The notes: a model not told the origin generated them from the sequence alone. A DNA stretch of 64,000 bases from Ordospora colligata OC4 (GCF_000803265.1 NW_014575401.1:1-64000), one strand, 5' to 3'. Shown: positions 1 through 10,152, counted from the first letter of the stretch. A program made the numbers and translations.

Positions 1-1495
1 GTGATGTCACTACCAATCCTATCTCCACTACATTCTTCAACTTCATTGCTACATCACTGTATTCTCCATCAATTATATTTACACACACTTTGCGTATTAA
101 ATATCCAATAATCATTAACACATTCACTCCACACATCAACATCTCATCATAAACGTCTCGCCATATGCACACGCTCATGCTCATCACAACAAGCAATGTC
201 ATTGAAAGATGAATAAGTAGTTCACACAGTGACATCACACATTCGTTCATAACGTAAACATACACATTTACTATCATTAAACACATTGCACTTACAGCAG
301 GTAATGCTACGGCTACTGGTACCTTGATTTTGTTCTCTTCACACATTGCTTTCATGCTATTCAATGCAAGTACCATAGATACAATCGGTACAATCACTGA
401 TATTGCAAACACACACAACTTTAATCTATAAATCTTACTCACATCTACTCCTACTACATATCCAACTCCAATAAATAGCATTATTACACACACTAAATAC
501 CCAACTAAATCCAGTAATACACAACAATTGATTCCTATCATAAATATTTCGATTTTATCGTTTTGTTCATCATACCTTAATACATACTTTAAACCCTTCA
601 AATGGTAATTGTAAGCCAGTGCTCGTAATCGTGTATTCTGAAACCCAACCTTGATATTTTCTAGCATATGAGTAGTTTTACTAAACATCCCATGTGTATC
701 AATATCAAATCCATGCCTTTTAATTTCATCAACCACCCTATTCTCTTCTTTTGAATCAAAATCAAACATTCTGTACATGAAGTTCAATGTTGTGTGTATT
801 CTTTTCATCTGCTGCTTTATTACCTGAAGATTCTCCTTCCATTTATTCACATTTGCTTCATCAGTTAAAATCGATTCAATGCATGTATATGCATGTAAAA
901 GCATGTTTGTGCATTCCGTAGTCCAATCAAACACCATAAATCTACCACCTTTTTCTTTATCACAACGATATACACATGTTTCTCCATTATCAAACTCTAT
1001 AGGAATCGCATAAATTAAATCTCTCAGTTCTGGATCTTCTAATGCATTTCGGAAGTCCATCACAAACTGCTCTTTTTTGTGCTCCTTAACATATTCCCTG
1101 AATGCAGTTACACAGATTTTATTTTTACTGTCTAGACAGTCAAAAATATATTTTATTTTCATGTCTATTTTTGTCATCTGGTTTCTTGACTCTTCATTTT
1201 CATCCATGTTGTTTATGTCATTATCTATCGATAATCCATTTATACTTCTACAAAAGTTCAATGTGTTTATGCCGGGTTTGATACGCAGTAATAAAAGTTT
1301 GTCAAGGCGTTTCTTGAACTTGCGCTTTGATTTATTCCATATTTTATCTGTCCTAGTAATACAAGCACTGATTTCCATTATAAGTTCATCTAGTATTTTG
1401 TAATAGGATTCAGCCTTGTTTCCATTCTCTATTGATTTGAGTATTTCTTGTCCTACATTCATAAATCTGGGTATCTTTATTTGGAATTTATACAT
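1..1495 (-). CDS. Polytopic membrane protein, 3' end cut by window edge
   Basis: Reading the minus strand from the ATG at 1495 gives an open frame of 498 codons that runs off the left edge, so the C-terminus is missing. Residues 1 to about 285 are soluble, charged and mostly helical (start MYKFQIKIPRFMNVGQEI). From about residue 290 there are some five or six hydrophobic segments, for example LVGYLVCVIMLFIGVGYVVG and ISVIVPIVSMVLAL. I recognise no domain. There is no CCC motif before the start, unlike most other genes here. Its position beside a small membrane gene and a decayed repeat gene suggests a lineage-specific, perhaps subtelomeric, microsporidian family; that is inference. Confidence 0.75.
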   Translation of the reverse strand, partial: MYKFQIKIPRFMNVGQEILKSIENGNKAESYYKILDELIMEISACITRTDKIWNKSKRKFKKRLDKLLLLRIKPGINTLNFCRSINGLSIDNDINNMDENEESRNQMTKIDMKIKYIFDCLDSKNKICVTAFREYVKEHKKEQFVMDFRNALEDPELRDLIYAIPIEFDNGETCVYRCDKEKGGRFMVFDWTTECTNMLLHAYTCIESILTDEANVNKWKENLQVIKQQMKRIHTTLNFMYRMFDFDSKEENRVVDEIKRHGFDIDTHGMFSKTTHMLENIKVGFQNTRLRALAYNYHLKGLKYVLRYDEQNDKIEIFMIGINCCVLLDLVGYLVCVIMLFIGVGYVVGVDVSKIYRLKLCVFAISVIVPIVSMVLALNSMKAMCEENKIKVPVAVALPAVSAMCLMIVNVYVYVMNECVMSLCELLIHLSMTLLVVMSMSVCIWRDVYDEMLMCGVNVLMIIGYLIRKVCVNIIDGEYSDVAMKLKNVVEIGLVVTS

Positions 1496-1616
1496 GACTT
1501 AACTACATTTACAGACATATACTCATTCACGCCTATCTTTTACCATCTACTCAACTATTATCATCTAAACTTCCATAACAGTCCACATTTATATCTCTTT
1601 TTATAATAACCCTTAA
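1496..1616. promoter_or_regulatory. Divergent intergenic region with CCC motif before the plus-strand gene
   Basis: This 121-bp spacer separates two divergent membrane protein genes. It ends in AACCCTTAA directly before the ATG at 1617, matching the CCC-type start signal found before most genes in the window. Nothing else is recognisable. Confidence 0.5.
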
Positions 1617-2327
1617 ATGGAACAAAAATACATTTTTTACGTTCCACAGACTCCATTAACCACTGAGCAGAAAAAACTTTTCTTAGACGAAAAGAAGAGT
1701 ATGAATAAAGCCATGAACAACATAAAATTTATCCTGAATGATTATACGCCTTGGGTATCATATTTTATGGCCTTTGTTATACTTAGAGGATATGAATACT
1801 CACTTTATATAAAAAAACCACGAAATACTGGACTTGAAGTGGTGATCATGATGATGTTTGCAATAGGACCATTGTTTAAAGTCATATCATGGGCATTTGA
1901 TCAGTATTGCAATTTATACGGATATGATACAGAAGAAGAGAATCAGCAAGTAAATGACGAAGTTATTGAAGGTAATGAGAATGAGGAAATACAGAAAGGA
2001 TGGGCGTGTCCTGATTTATTCAAAGGATTGCCAATTGTGGCACTGAACATAGCTTCATGTGTAGTTCTGGTTACTATGGGCATCCTATATCTTGTTGGAG
2101 ATGAGTCTGCCAAATATTTTACTTCTGATGCTAGCGATGCAGCTGTTCAAATTATTTGTATGTCTAGTTATTCTTGTCTGATGACTAGGAAAATGCCACT
2201 GTGGGGAAGATTAGTTACGTATTTCTTAATGTTGGTGGGCATATTAATCCTGTGTGAAGAAGTTATTAACTGCGTAGCTAGATTAAATCTATTATTCGGT
2301 GGTGCTGCACTGCCTCAGCCTATCTGA
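1617..2327 (+). CDS. Small polytopic membrane protein, unknown family
   Basis: The protein has 236 aa. It starts with a charged tail (PQTPLTTEQKKLFLDEKKSMNKAMNN), followed by about five membrane segments near residues 40-60, 75-95, 130-155, 170-190 and 198-218, with an acidic loop around 100-122 (EEENQQVNDEVIEGNENEEI). The ATG follows ATAACCCTTAA, the local start signal. The layout (P-T-P-L-T tail, then membrane segments) recalls the DUF2463/UPF0328 multigene families of Encephalitozoon, but I could not check this. It is divergent from the membrane gene on its left. Confidence 0.75.
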   Translation: MEQKYIFYVPQTPLTTEQKKLFLDEKKSMNKAMNNIKFILNDYTPWVSYFMAFVILRGYEYSLYIKKPRNTGLEVVIMMMFAIGPLFKVISWAFDQYCNLYGYDTEEENQQVNDEVIEGNENEEIQKGWACPDLFKGLPIVALNIASCVVLVTMGILYLVGDESAKYFTSDASDAAVQIICMSSYSCLMTRKMPLWGRLVTYFLMLVGILILCEEVINCVARLNLLFGGAALPQPI

Positions 2328-2419
2328 TAAAAAGTAACCAAAAAATCAAAAATATGTTGTTTTGATATCAGATAACTAAATGAAAAGAAATAAGTATTGA
2401 TTGATAAGAGAGGATATTA
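2328..2419. other. AT-rich spacer, nothing recognised
   Basis: Short AT-rich spacer between an intact small membrane gene and the decayed reading frame that follows. No motif or RNA was seen. Confidence 0.4.
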
Positions 2420-5400
2420 ATGAGAATCACGAGTATGGTAACTGAAGTTACTGAGAGTGAGATTGCTGATTGTGAGCTATTAAACAGCTGAATGAATAAA
2501 GCAATTTAATTGAATATTATAGTTTATAATGATAGTGTGGATAACAATGCCCTTGGGATTAATAATTATGAAACTATGAGTCAAAATTTAGAGGCACAAT
2601 CAAATCCGATCAAATGATTAATGTAGATACGATTGCAAAGATATTCTATAATGCTAGTGATATTAATGATGATAAGTATAAAGCATTGGTCAATATGATG
2701 ATGGAAACAAACGATTGTCAAGAATCGGTAAAGGCAACGAATGAGATAACTATTTATTATGCCAAGGAAATGAATATCTGGACGATTGGATATAAAATAA
2801 TTGAAGGATTGTGTTTATTTTTCAATTTACTTGCTATTAGTAGTATGATCCCTGAGAAGAGTGAAGACGAGATAATAGCAGGACTGAACAAGATAAATAT
2901 AGCTGATATAAGAGCTCTGGATGTTTTGATAAGTCGTATTGAGAAAAAAGAAGCGAAGGCGAATATGTTGAATAAAATAAAGATCGATGGTCTTCTTATT
3001 CATATACTGATGAGTAAATCTAATAGAGAACGGAGAAAAATACTGGAAAAACTTGATAAACAATTACTTAAGAAAATAAATGATGAAATTGATGTATTTA
3101 TAATTGCACGGATCGAGGATGCATACAATAGTTATATAGGTGGCTGAAAGCACAACCAAATGGAATACGTAATGTGCTGAATGCTTTTATTAGTAGCAGT
3201 AGTATGGAGAGGTTTGTACACAGAATGAATGAAGGTAAATTGAAGGATATAGTATTGACTGTATTCGGAGAAAAAAGCAAATATACTGAAGCAATAGTAA
3301 AAATGTTGAATAATACACGTTCTAGAAGATTAAATGATGAAGAACGACGAACAAAATTGTATAATACGATGATTTGTATTTTAAATACGAACGGTTATAC
3401 AGAAGTGTGTATTTCAGTAACTAATATGAAAGAAGGTAAAATGAAAGATATGGCAAAGAAGGTGCTTGGTAGTATATATAACCTGATAAATAATTTGAAG
3501 AATCTATTTGAGGAATCTTCATATAAAATAGAAAATGAAAAAGTATAATCCATAAAGTAATAACTAAGTTTATCAGTAAGTACAACTCATATATAGATTT
3601 AGAGAAGTTGACTAAAGACAATTTCCAAAATGATATAAAGGATATGGCATTGGAAGTATTTAGAAAGATATAGATTGAGAATTTATGTTATGGGAATAAG
3701 AATACACCTGAAGTAAGAGGAAAAGAAGTTTGTGAATTGTTACTTAACATTGCTAATGAAAAGGTATAGAATATACAAAGAGTAAAATACTGACGGATGA
3801 TCTTGAAACTGATGCGAAAAAACTTGGGGAATGGTATCATTAGTGCTATTGAAAATGTACATGAACACCTGATTGGAATATGTAATGATTATCCTAATAT
3901 TACAGATGATGAGATAGAAAAGCAAAAAGCAAGAAAGACGAAAATTTGTAGTGCGCTTGAAAACATTAATAAACTTCCCTGCTTTAAATACTTAGATAGA
4001 TTATAACTGATGGTGAAATACATGAAAGATAGTAATGAGAAAGAGATAGTAATGAATGTGTTTAGAATTATACAAATTGAGAAGATATATGATAATGAGG
4101 AAGATGATATAAACGTAGAATTCAAATGTATAATTATTTATCTAATTTTATTAAGATTTGTGGTATAAAACATTTAAAAAAGATAGTACAAACTAATGAG
4201 CTTGATATAGAAGTAAATAATGCAATAAGTAGTATTATTGATATTATTGAATCTATATTGAAAGAATTGAATATCATATGTAAAAAATCACACATTAAAA
4301 ACGAAGAAAGATAAAGAAAATACATGCTAAGCTAGTTAAGTATATTTTGAAATTCCACTATGATAATAAACTTGCACAGAATCTACTCAATAATTTGATT
4401 AAAAATGGAAATATGAAAAATATGGTACTACGTGTATTTGAGGAGCTGGATAAAAATACTGAAATAATAACCGAAATACTGAAAGATTCTATATATTATA
4501 AGGATGCATCATTGGATTTACATGATGTGATTACACAGGGTTTAGATCATAATGGTTTTGAAGATCTATATATCGATTATGAAGATGAAAGGCAGTGACA
4601 AGGCGAAAGCACAAAAAAAAATGTATAGTATTATTAACGATATACTAATCGATGAATTGAGTATTGTATGTGGTAACATTTCAGGTATTATTTATCAGAA
4701 AATGACACATAAAGAAATAAGAAAAGAGGTTCGCAAAGTTTTATTTGATTATGTTAACAATGGTGTTTATTATGAACATAAGAGTATGCTAAAATCAATT
4801 ATAATACGATTTGTAAATGATTGCCTTCCTATAATACATTCTAATATAAACGATTTACATTCTGTACTAAATGAGGAATATTATACTGATGATAAAATGA
4901 AAGAAGAAGCAATCCAGAAAAATTGGTGTAATCTTATTGCCTTATGGGGTAAGAAACAGACAAATATGATAATAAATTCCTTAATGATTCAATATATGGT
5001 TGATAAATATAATCAGAAGACCAATATGAATAAATTTAAGAATACAACTAATGAAAAAATAAAAGTTTCAGAACAAAGTACAGTGAATATCAAGCAGACT
5101 GATAATGCAATCGATAATAATGCAGTTGATCAAAAAACAGGGATGCATTTCATGAGTTATTGTTTAATATTTGTGCTAAGAATAAGAATAAAGCGACCAA
5201 TCTAGAAGATGGCACGATTAAAAATAAAATCAAGAATAAAATAAATAATACAGAAGGTGAATTGAAGAAAAAGGCATTAAGAAAACTTATGCTTATAAAC
5301 GTTAAGGAAACATTTGATGAATATAAGTATGATATTGATGAACAGTACAAAATAATTAATGATTTACTGACTATTATTATCACAAAAAGTAAAATAGATC

Positions 5401-6135
5401 AAGTATATGAAATATCAATAGAGATAATGAAGGTGAGCCTATTGCCTAACATAAATTATAAGAATAGAAAGCGGTTGACAGATATTATCAGAATGATGAG
5501 AGCAATAATAATTAGAAAGCAACTTGAAATTGTAATGGAAAGCCTATATGTAAAGCATGATTTAATGAAGAAAATCTCATGGAATGCTTTATAAAATATG
5601 TTATGAAACAAAAAGATGAGATAATTAACTTCGAATATTGTATAATATGGAATACATTTAACAAGAAAGCAGAAGCAAATAATACAAGTGAAGAACAACT
5701 AAATGAATTGAACCTAATTGAAATAGATAATGTAGATTGGATAAAGGTTAATGAAATGGCGTATGGCATACTGAGCGAACTATTATCAACTGAAACAGAG
5801 AACAGTGAGAACTTTACATAGGAATACTTTAATATTATAACCAAAAGTTTTATTAACTTAATTAAGGAAAGATTATCACAAGAAGAAAGTAATGGTAGTA
5901 AAATGAGTCAGGTAATAGATCATAATGATATGATGATACATTGATTGATGTGCCTGAAGATGTGATGAATAGTATTTTAAAGTATGTGAAAAATAGAGGA
6001 AAGCATTTTATGATAGTTATTGCATTGGTATTATGGTTATTGCCTCAGCTTATAAATGAATATAATGATATAAAGTCAACACAACTAGCAGACAATGTGA
6101 GGTGTTCCGGAAGTTGTTCATCATCCAGTATATAA
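2420..6135 (+). pseudogene. Decayed large repeat-containing gene with C-terminal membrane anchor
   Basis: Coding-like plus-strand sequence rich in Lys, Asn, Ile and Glu is broken by many stops and frame changes. Open pieces lie at about 2614-3147, 3135-3548, 3549-3672, 3797-4006, 4018-4125, 4126-4314, 4335-4598, 4552-5205, 5160-5594, 5579-5821 and 5941-6135. Neighbouring pieces join naturally after single frame shifts: near 3135 the frame passes from the piece ending at 3147 to LYRWLKAQPNGIRNVLN. The last piece ends with a hydrophobic segment (HFMIVIALVLWLLPQLI). A motif of the type MKxMxLxVF recurs at about 3250, 3648, 4048 and 4423, so the ancestor carried tandem repeats of roughly 130 residues. 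No known domain was recognised. A sequencing-error origin is unlikely given the number of breaks beside clean neighbours, but cannot be excluded. Confidence 0.7.
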
Positions 6136-6488
6136 TTGATATCATGCATGTAATAAATAATAAAGTGATTATTAGATTGTATGTGTATATATGTAGTGTA
6201 TTATTGCGTGATAAATAAGAGTGATTTTTATGAATATTGTAGATAGTGAGAGTGAAATGTAGCGATTTATAATCAGAATGCGAACACTTAACATAATATT
6301 GCAAGTATATAAAACAAATATGTAATGTAACAAATGGATTCATAATATTGCCAACGCTGCAAAGAACTACTCGAATAATAAATGATAACAAGAATATATT
6401 ATTGATCTGATCAATGATGTTAGTGAATGCGAATTGATGGAATATTGAGTAGATAAGAAAAATGAAATTTTTATACGAATTGATATAT
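6136..6488. other. AT-rich gene-free stretch after the pseudogene
   Basis: About 350 bp, very AT-rich. No convincing gene or RNA. A fragment near 6415-6455 reads INDVSECELMEY and may be a further remnant of the decayed repeat gene upstream (compare SEIADCELLNS near 2450-2490), but the match is weak. Confidence 0.35.
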
Positions 6489-7310
6489 TTATTGAGTGTG
6501 CGACTGTGCATCTTTGTTAAGTTTAATGTACTTTGACCTACACTGAATCGGATTCCGTGTCATAACATGGTTGCTAACGCATCTCCAGTCGCCTTCTCTA
6601 CAGATATCGACCGCATGCACAAGCCTCAGCTTTTCGTCATCGGACCATTTACCTTTCTTAACACTTTTGTTCAGGAAGTAATACCTCATTGCACATTCCT
6701 TGCCGGTCTTTGTTCCCACAACCTTGGATACGTATCTCCACTTCGAAAGTCCGTGCTTCTCAACACCCTTCTCAAGTAAACCATCTTCTTCAGACGTCCA
6801 CATTTTAGGCATGGAATCTGTGTTAATACCAAGGTACAGGCGTACTGCATCAAACGGCCTGCAATGCATCTTTGCAGATATCTCGAGCCAATCGTTTCTT
6901 TCCTGAATCAAAGAGTTAATTATTCCTGCATCCTTCTTACTCAAGTTCTTGCTATAATCTTCAACTCGGTTAATCCATCTGTTGAAGCATTCATTCCTTG
7001 GCGCATTGAACATCTTAGACATCTCATTCCAAAAATCATCGTTAAGATCGAATCTCATACATCCTTTCGTAGTCTTGCAGAATCTTTCCTCATCTCTAGA
7101 ATCCATCTCAACACTGATTCCAGTCTTTCTTTTCGCCACTATCTTTGCAAACTCGCTTCTGTATGTGCATCTCTTCTTGATGTCCTTCAGCCTGCTTACT
7201 ATCTTCTCAATCTCTACATAGTCCATATACAACTGTTCAAGCTTACGATCTAAATCATTGCTGTTTTCTATCCTATATTGCATCTGGGTTTTCATTGCCC
7301 CAATTTTCAT
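6489..7310 (-). CDS. Myb/SANT-domain DNA-binding protein
   Basis: A 273-aa protein with at least two adjacent Myb repeats near the C-terminus: WTSEEDGLLEKGVEKHG...WRYVSKVVG (about 170-200) and KWSDDEKLRLVHAVD...DWRCVSNHV (about 222-252). A weaker SANT-like stretch (FWNEMSKMFN...CFNRWI) lies near residues 94-115. The regularly spaced tryptophans are the Myb signature. The arrangement recalls SNAPC4-type or other general Myb factors; the precise orthology is unclear. The first ATG overlaps the stop of the upstream RCL1 gene as AATGA; a second in-frame ATG five codons later (7295) would avoid the overlap. The two genes may be co-expressed. Confidence 0.75.
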   Translation of the reverse strand: MKIGAMKTQMQYRIENSNDLDRKLEQLYMDYVEIEKIVSRLKDIKKRCTYRSEFAKIVAKRKTGISVEMDSRDEERFCKTTKGCMRFDLNDDFWNEMSKMFNAPRNECFNRWINRVEDYSKNLSKKDAGIINSLIQERNDWLEISAKMHCRPFDAVRLYLGINTDSMPKMWTSEEDGLLEKGVEKHGLSKWRYVSKVVGTKTGKECAMRYYFLNKSVKKGKWSDDEKLRLVHAVDICREGDWRCVSNHVMTRNPIQCRSKYIKLNKDAQSHTQ

Positions 7311-8368
7311 TTCAGCTGTCTCATTACATTTGTATATCCATTTCCACTCCCATAAACAATATATCCTCCTTCGTGCTTCTTAATCTCATATTCAAACTTA
7401 AAAAATCTCTTCAAAAGTTCAAACACTTTTGCAATTTCATGATCAACCTTACAAATCTTAATTCTGCTCACACTCCTGGGCGATAAACACATCAATGAAA
7501 GTCCTAGATACACAAGCTTCCTGTCAAACACACCTCCTGCCTTCACACTCCTAAGAAGTTCATGACACGCCATTTCCGCAGCTTCCTCGGGCTTTCTAAC
7601 TCTATCTAGGCTCTTTACATCTACGTTCTCTTCATTCCATCCATTCACAGTCGAGTAGTATATTCCATTCTTCGACTCTGCAAATACATTACATTGAAAT
7701 CCAGGCGATGGCCCAGAGTCAAGCCTATTAGATACATTAGAAAACACCTTCACTCTCGATATGTCTCCTAATAACCTTTTGATTACTTCAGTCATTTCTC
7801 GAGTCGGTGTAGAACTCAGCCTGCTACTGAGCACCAGTCCACGTACTTTCACTATCTTCTCATCATCTGCAAAATCAACAACGCTAATCTTTCGTGCTCC
7901 ACTCATACTCAACATCACCTCTCCTTGCCCTTCTGGCTCAAATCCTCGCTTCTTAACAACAAGCTCGCATCCATCAATACCAAATCTTCTCATAACTCCA
8001 AAATGCGCAATTCTTATCATATCCACACACATATTGCCATTCGTTATTCCTTTGAATCTTATCTTTAGTGGTTCAGATACAAACGCACAAAGCACAAGTA
8101 AAGGTATAATATAAATCGATATCTCTTCCTCACATTTGAATATCAAACTTCCTCCACTCAGCGATCCCGGTGTAAATATCAAATACTCACCTTCTGTTAA
8201 ATACATGCTTCCATTTGATATGCTCTTCAATAGCTTTGCAAACGATGTTGCCATCTTTTTTCTCTTATTCATTGCTATCTTCACTTTTATCTTAGACAAC
8301 AGACTATATACAAGAATAAGCTCCAAACTCTCCTCAGAATCAAATACTTCAACACTTCCGTCATCCAT
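7307..8368 (-). CDS. RCL1: RNA 3'-terminal phosphate cyclase-like protein RCL1
   Basis: A 353-aa member of the RTC/Rcl1 family, which in eukaryotes acts with Bms1 in 18S rRNA maturation in the nucleolus. Family features are visible: TPGSLSGGSLIF near residue 70, the GFEPEGQGEV segment near 145, then SNRLDSGPSPGFQCNVFAES near 213 and the RKPEEAAEMACHELL helix near 250. Eukaryotic Rcl1 lacks cyclase activity, so a structural or processing role is expected. GCCCTAGCGA precedes the ATG, agreeing with the local start signal. The stop overlaps the start of the Myb gene downstream. Confidence 0.85.
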   Translation of the reverse strand: MDDGSVEVFDSEESLELILVYSLLSKIKVKIAMNKRKKMATSFAKLLKSISNGSMYLTEGEYLIFTPGSLSGGSLIFKCEEEISIYIIPLLVLCAFVSEPLKIRFKGITNGNMCVDMIRIAHFGVMRRFGIDGCELVVKKRGFEPEGQGEVMLSMSGARKISVVDFADDEKIVKVRGLVLSSRLSSTPTREMTEVIKRLLGDISRVKVFSNVSNRLDSGPSPGFQCNVFAESKNGIYYSTVNGWNEENVDVKSLDRVRKPEEAAEMACHELLRSVKAGGVFDRKLVYLGLSLMCLSPRSVSRIKICKVDHEIAKVFELLKRFFKFEYEIKKHEGGYIVYGSGNGYTNVMRQLK

Positions 8369-8489
8369 TCGCTAGGGCATTCCAAAGCAAAAGTATCTCT
8401 CACAACACATACATTACTAAAACTTCAATAGTTACACAGCATTCATTTACTATACAACAAGTTTATCATACAACACATGCAAGCTATTA

Positions 8490-9116
8490 TCATCCCAAAA
8501 ACGGCCTTCTAATCTTGGTAAGATACTCTCTTCTATCCTCAGCCCGGAAGTATCCAGATCCCACAACTACATAGTCTGCATCCTTAACCATCGCAATATT
8601 GCTTGCATTCAGTCCTCCATCAACTCCAACAAGCTTTCCTTGCTTCTTAATCTGATCTATCTTGCAAACACATTCACTCTTGAACTGTTGTCCTCCAAAT
8701 CCAGGATTAACAGTCATCACAAGAGAAAATCCTGCATCACTCAGGTCAACTTCCTCTACCCGTGTTTCTGGATTAATAGCAATCCCTGCCATCACTCCAT
8801 TATCTCTCAAATACTCAATCGCTTTCTTTTTACCACTTGCCTCTTGATGCACCGTCACCACAAACACATTGCTCAAATCAATCAAAGGCAAAAGCACTAT
8901 CGGATCTTCAATCATCATATGAATATCAAACACAAACTCATGCTTCAGAATCCTGTTAAGCACACATGGACCAAAAGTAAGGTTTCCCACAAAGCTGGTA
9001 TCCATAACATCAATATGAACATTCGTCACTCCGTTCTCCATCATCTCCCCAAGCTCATCTTCTAACCTCATAAAGTCACAATCCAATATGCTTATTCCTA
9101 TTCTTTTATTAAGCAT
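8490..9116 (-). CDS. RPE1: Ribulose-phosphate 3-epimerase
   Basis: Ribulose-5-phosphate to xylulose-5-phosphate epimerase of the non-oxidative pentose phosphate pathway, 208 aa, close to the usual length. TIM-barrel metal ligands and signature residues are all present: HIDVMD (about 36-41), DIHMMIEDP (about 65-73), the MTVNPGFGGQ phosphate loop (about 133-142) and VDGG (about 163-166), with VVVGSGYF near the end. The start is the ATG at 9116; the frame is open a little further upstream but has no ATG there. Cytosolic. Confidence 0.92.
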   Translation of the reverse strand: MLNKRIGISILDCDFMRLEDELGEMMENGVTNVHIDVMDTSFVGNLTFGPCVLNRILKHEFVFDIHMMIEDPIVLLPLIDLSNVFVVTVHQEASGKKKAIEYLRDNGVMAGIAINPETRVEEVDLSDAGFSLVMTVNPGFGGQQFKSECVCKIDQIKKQGKLVGVDGGLNASNIAMVKDADYVVVGSGYFRAEDRREYLTKIRRPFLG

Positions 9117-9225
9117 GTGGGTGTGTTCCAATAACTATCTCATCACTCACAATCTCAGCATCAACAAATCCAATATCACAGCCAAATGATATTTTATCAT
9201 CCCTAGCCAATCCAGAATCTTCCAT
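9109..9225 (-). CDS. Possible 38-aa small protein between CWC24 and RPE1
   Basis: An ATG-to-TAA frame of 38 codons fills the gap between CWC24 and the epimerase, overlapping the end of the first by 23 bp and the start of the second by 8 bp. It reads MEDSGLARDDKISFGC, then DIGFVDAEIVSDEIVIGTHPHA. The composition is unusually protein-like for intergenic DNA, but I know no family, there is no clear CCC signal, and chance is possible. Confidence 0.25.
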   Translation of the reverse strand: MEDSGLARDDKISFGCDIGFVDAEIVSDEIVIGTHPHA

Positions 9226-9505
9226 ATGTACGTCTTCCACACACTACACACACATCCTCGTACCGATACTTCTTCATCACACACATCGAGCAAAAACAAT
9301 GTCCACATTCTGCAACAACCTTCTCATCAAATCGTTCCTTACATATCCCACACACATCCACATCAACTCCAGAATGCTTCATCTCAATCTCAGAATCTCT
9401 AATATGCAAATACTTGCATGACTCTCCATATCCACAGTATCCCGTCTCCTTAAATGGTTTACAGATCATCTTATGCATATCAACTACCTCTTCATCATTT
9501 ACCAT
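9203..9505 (-). CDS. CWC24: CCCH plus RING zinc finger splicing factor, CWC24-like
   Basis: A 100-aa protein made only of a CCCH zinc finger (CKPFKETGYCGYGESCKYLH, about 16-35) and a RING finger (CGICKERF...CGHCFCSMCVMK...CVVCGR, about 52-93). This pair in this order is the signature of Cwc24/RNF113, which joins the activated spliceosome at the 5' splice site. Long N-terminal and C-terminal tails found in yeast and animals are missing. The start is the ATG at 9505. It fits the presence of real introns, U2 and LSM6 in this window. Confidence 0.85.
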   Translation of the reverse strand: MVNDEEVVDMHKMICKPFKETGYCGYGESCKYLHIRDSEIEMKHSGVDVDVCGICKERFDEKVVAECGHCFCSMCVMKKYRYEDVCVVCGRRTYGRFWIG

Positions 9506-9607
9506 CCACAAGGCTATTCAATTTACTCCTTTTGTGCCATCATGCAGAGCTTTTGCCTCGAAACCACTAAATACAAATATAACACACCAGTTGGGACAAA
9601 AAGTTTA

Positions 9608-10152
9608 TTAAGATGAAACCGCATTGTTATTCGATATGCTCAAGGCTTCAGCTTGCCCTGTGAGCTCCCTTGCTCTCTCCTCCTCGCCCTTCTTCTTCAT
9701 AATGTAGTCCCTCATGTAGAACCTGTGCTTAAACAGATTTCCCTTCGCCTGCATGTAAAATACTCTGAACTCTTCTTTGCTTATCGTGCCCTCTGCTCGC
9801 ATCTCCTTCAGCATCGCTCTCATCGCCCTGATCTTCTTCATCCACAAATCCTTCTTCGGCATCCTGGCATTTGCTGTTCCAACCCTCTTTCCAATTCCCA
9901 TATGCCTACCCTTCTTTTTTGCTGCCATCCTTATTCTGAACCTTCCGCGACTATTATGCTTGTCCAACTTCATAATTATCACATTGTCCTTAATCAACTG
10001 TCGGACCTGGTCCCTTGTAGACACCTGATTCAGTCTTTCCACCTCGTTGATGTCTAGCCATATCTTCGACTTTCCACAATTCAGAATATCTGACGCTAAG
10101 CGCTTCACTCTCTGTTCATTCGTCCTTCAAATTAGTATTTCTCCACTTACAT
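9608..10152 (-). CDS. RPL19: 60S ribosomal protein eL19, with intron inside the start codon
   Basis: The 172-aa product of two exons: A10152-T10151, then G10124 down to 9608. Without splicing there is no usable start, because ATG is followed at once by TAA. Removing the 26-bp intron gives MTNEQRVKRLASDILNCGKS, then KIWLDINEVERLNQVSTRDQV, a typical eL19 N-terminus. The rest (RMAAKKKGRHMGIGKRVGTANARMPKK) is the conserved core. GAAAAATTTGCACCCTGAA precedes the start. The protein binds 25S rRNA in the large subunit. Confidence 0.93.
10125..10150 (-). other. Spliceosomal intron, 26 bp, in eL19
   Basis: Begins GTAAGT, has TACTAAT as branch site 11-17 bases in from the 3' end, and ends TTTGAAG. It splits the initiator codon between AT and G. 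Excision restores the exact eL19 N-terminus in frame, and the unspliced RNA would stop at the second codon. The very short length and 5' position match microsporidian ribosomal protein introns. Confidence 0.88.

Noticed and set aside
1..60. Telomeric repeat at the left edge
   Set aside because: The edge lies inside an open reading frame and shows no short G/C-rich repeat.
6050..6511. 153-codon minus-strand frame rich in Ile, Tyr and His
   Set aside because: It overlaps the end of the decayed gene and the Myb gene, and has the composition of random AT-rich DNA.
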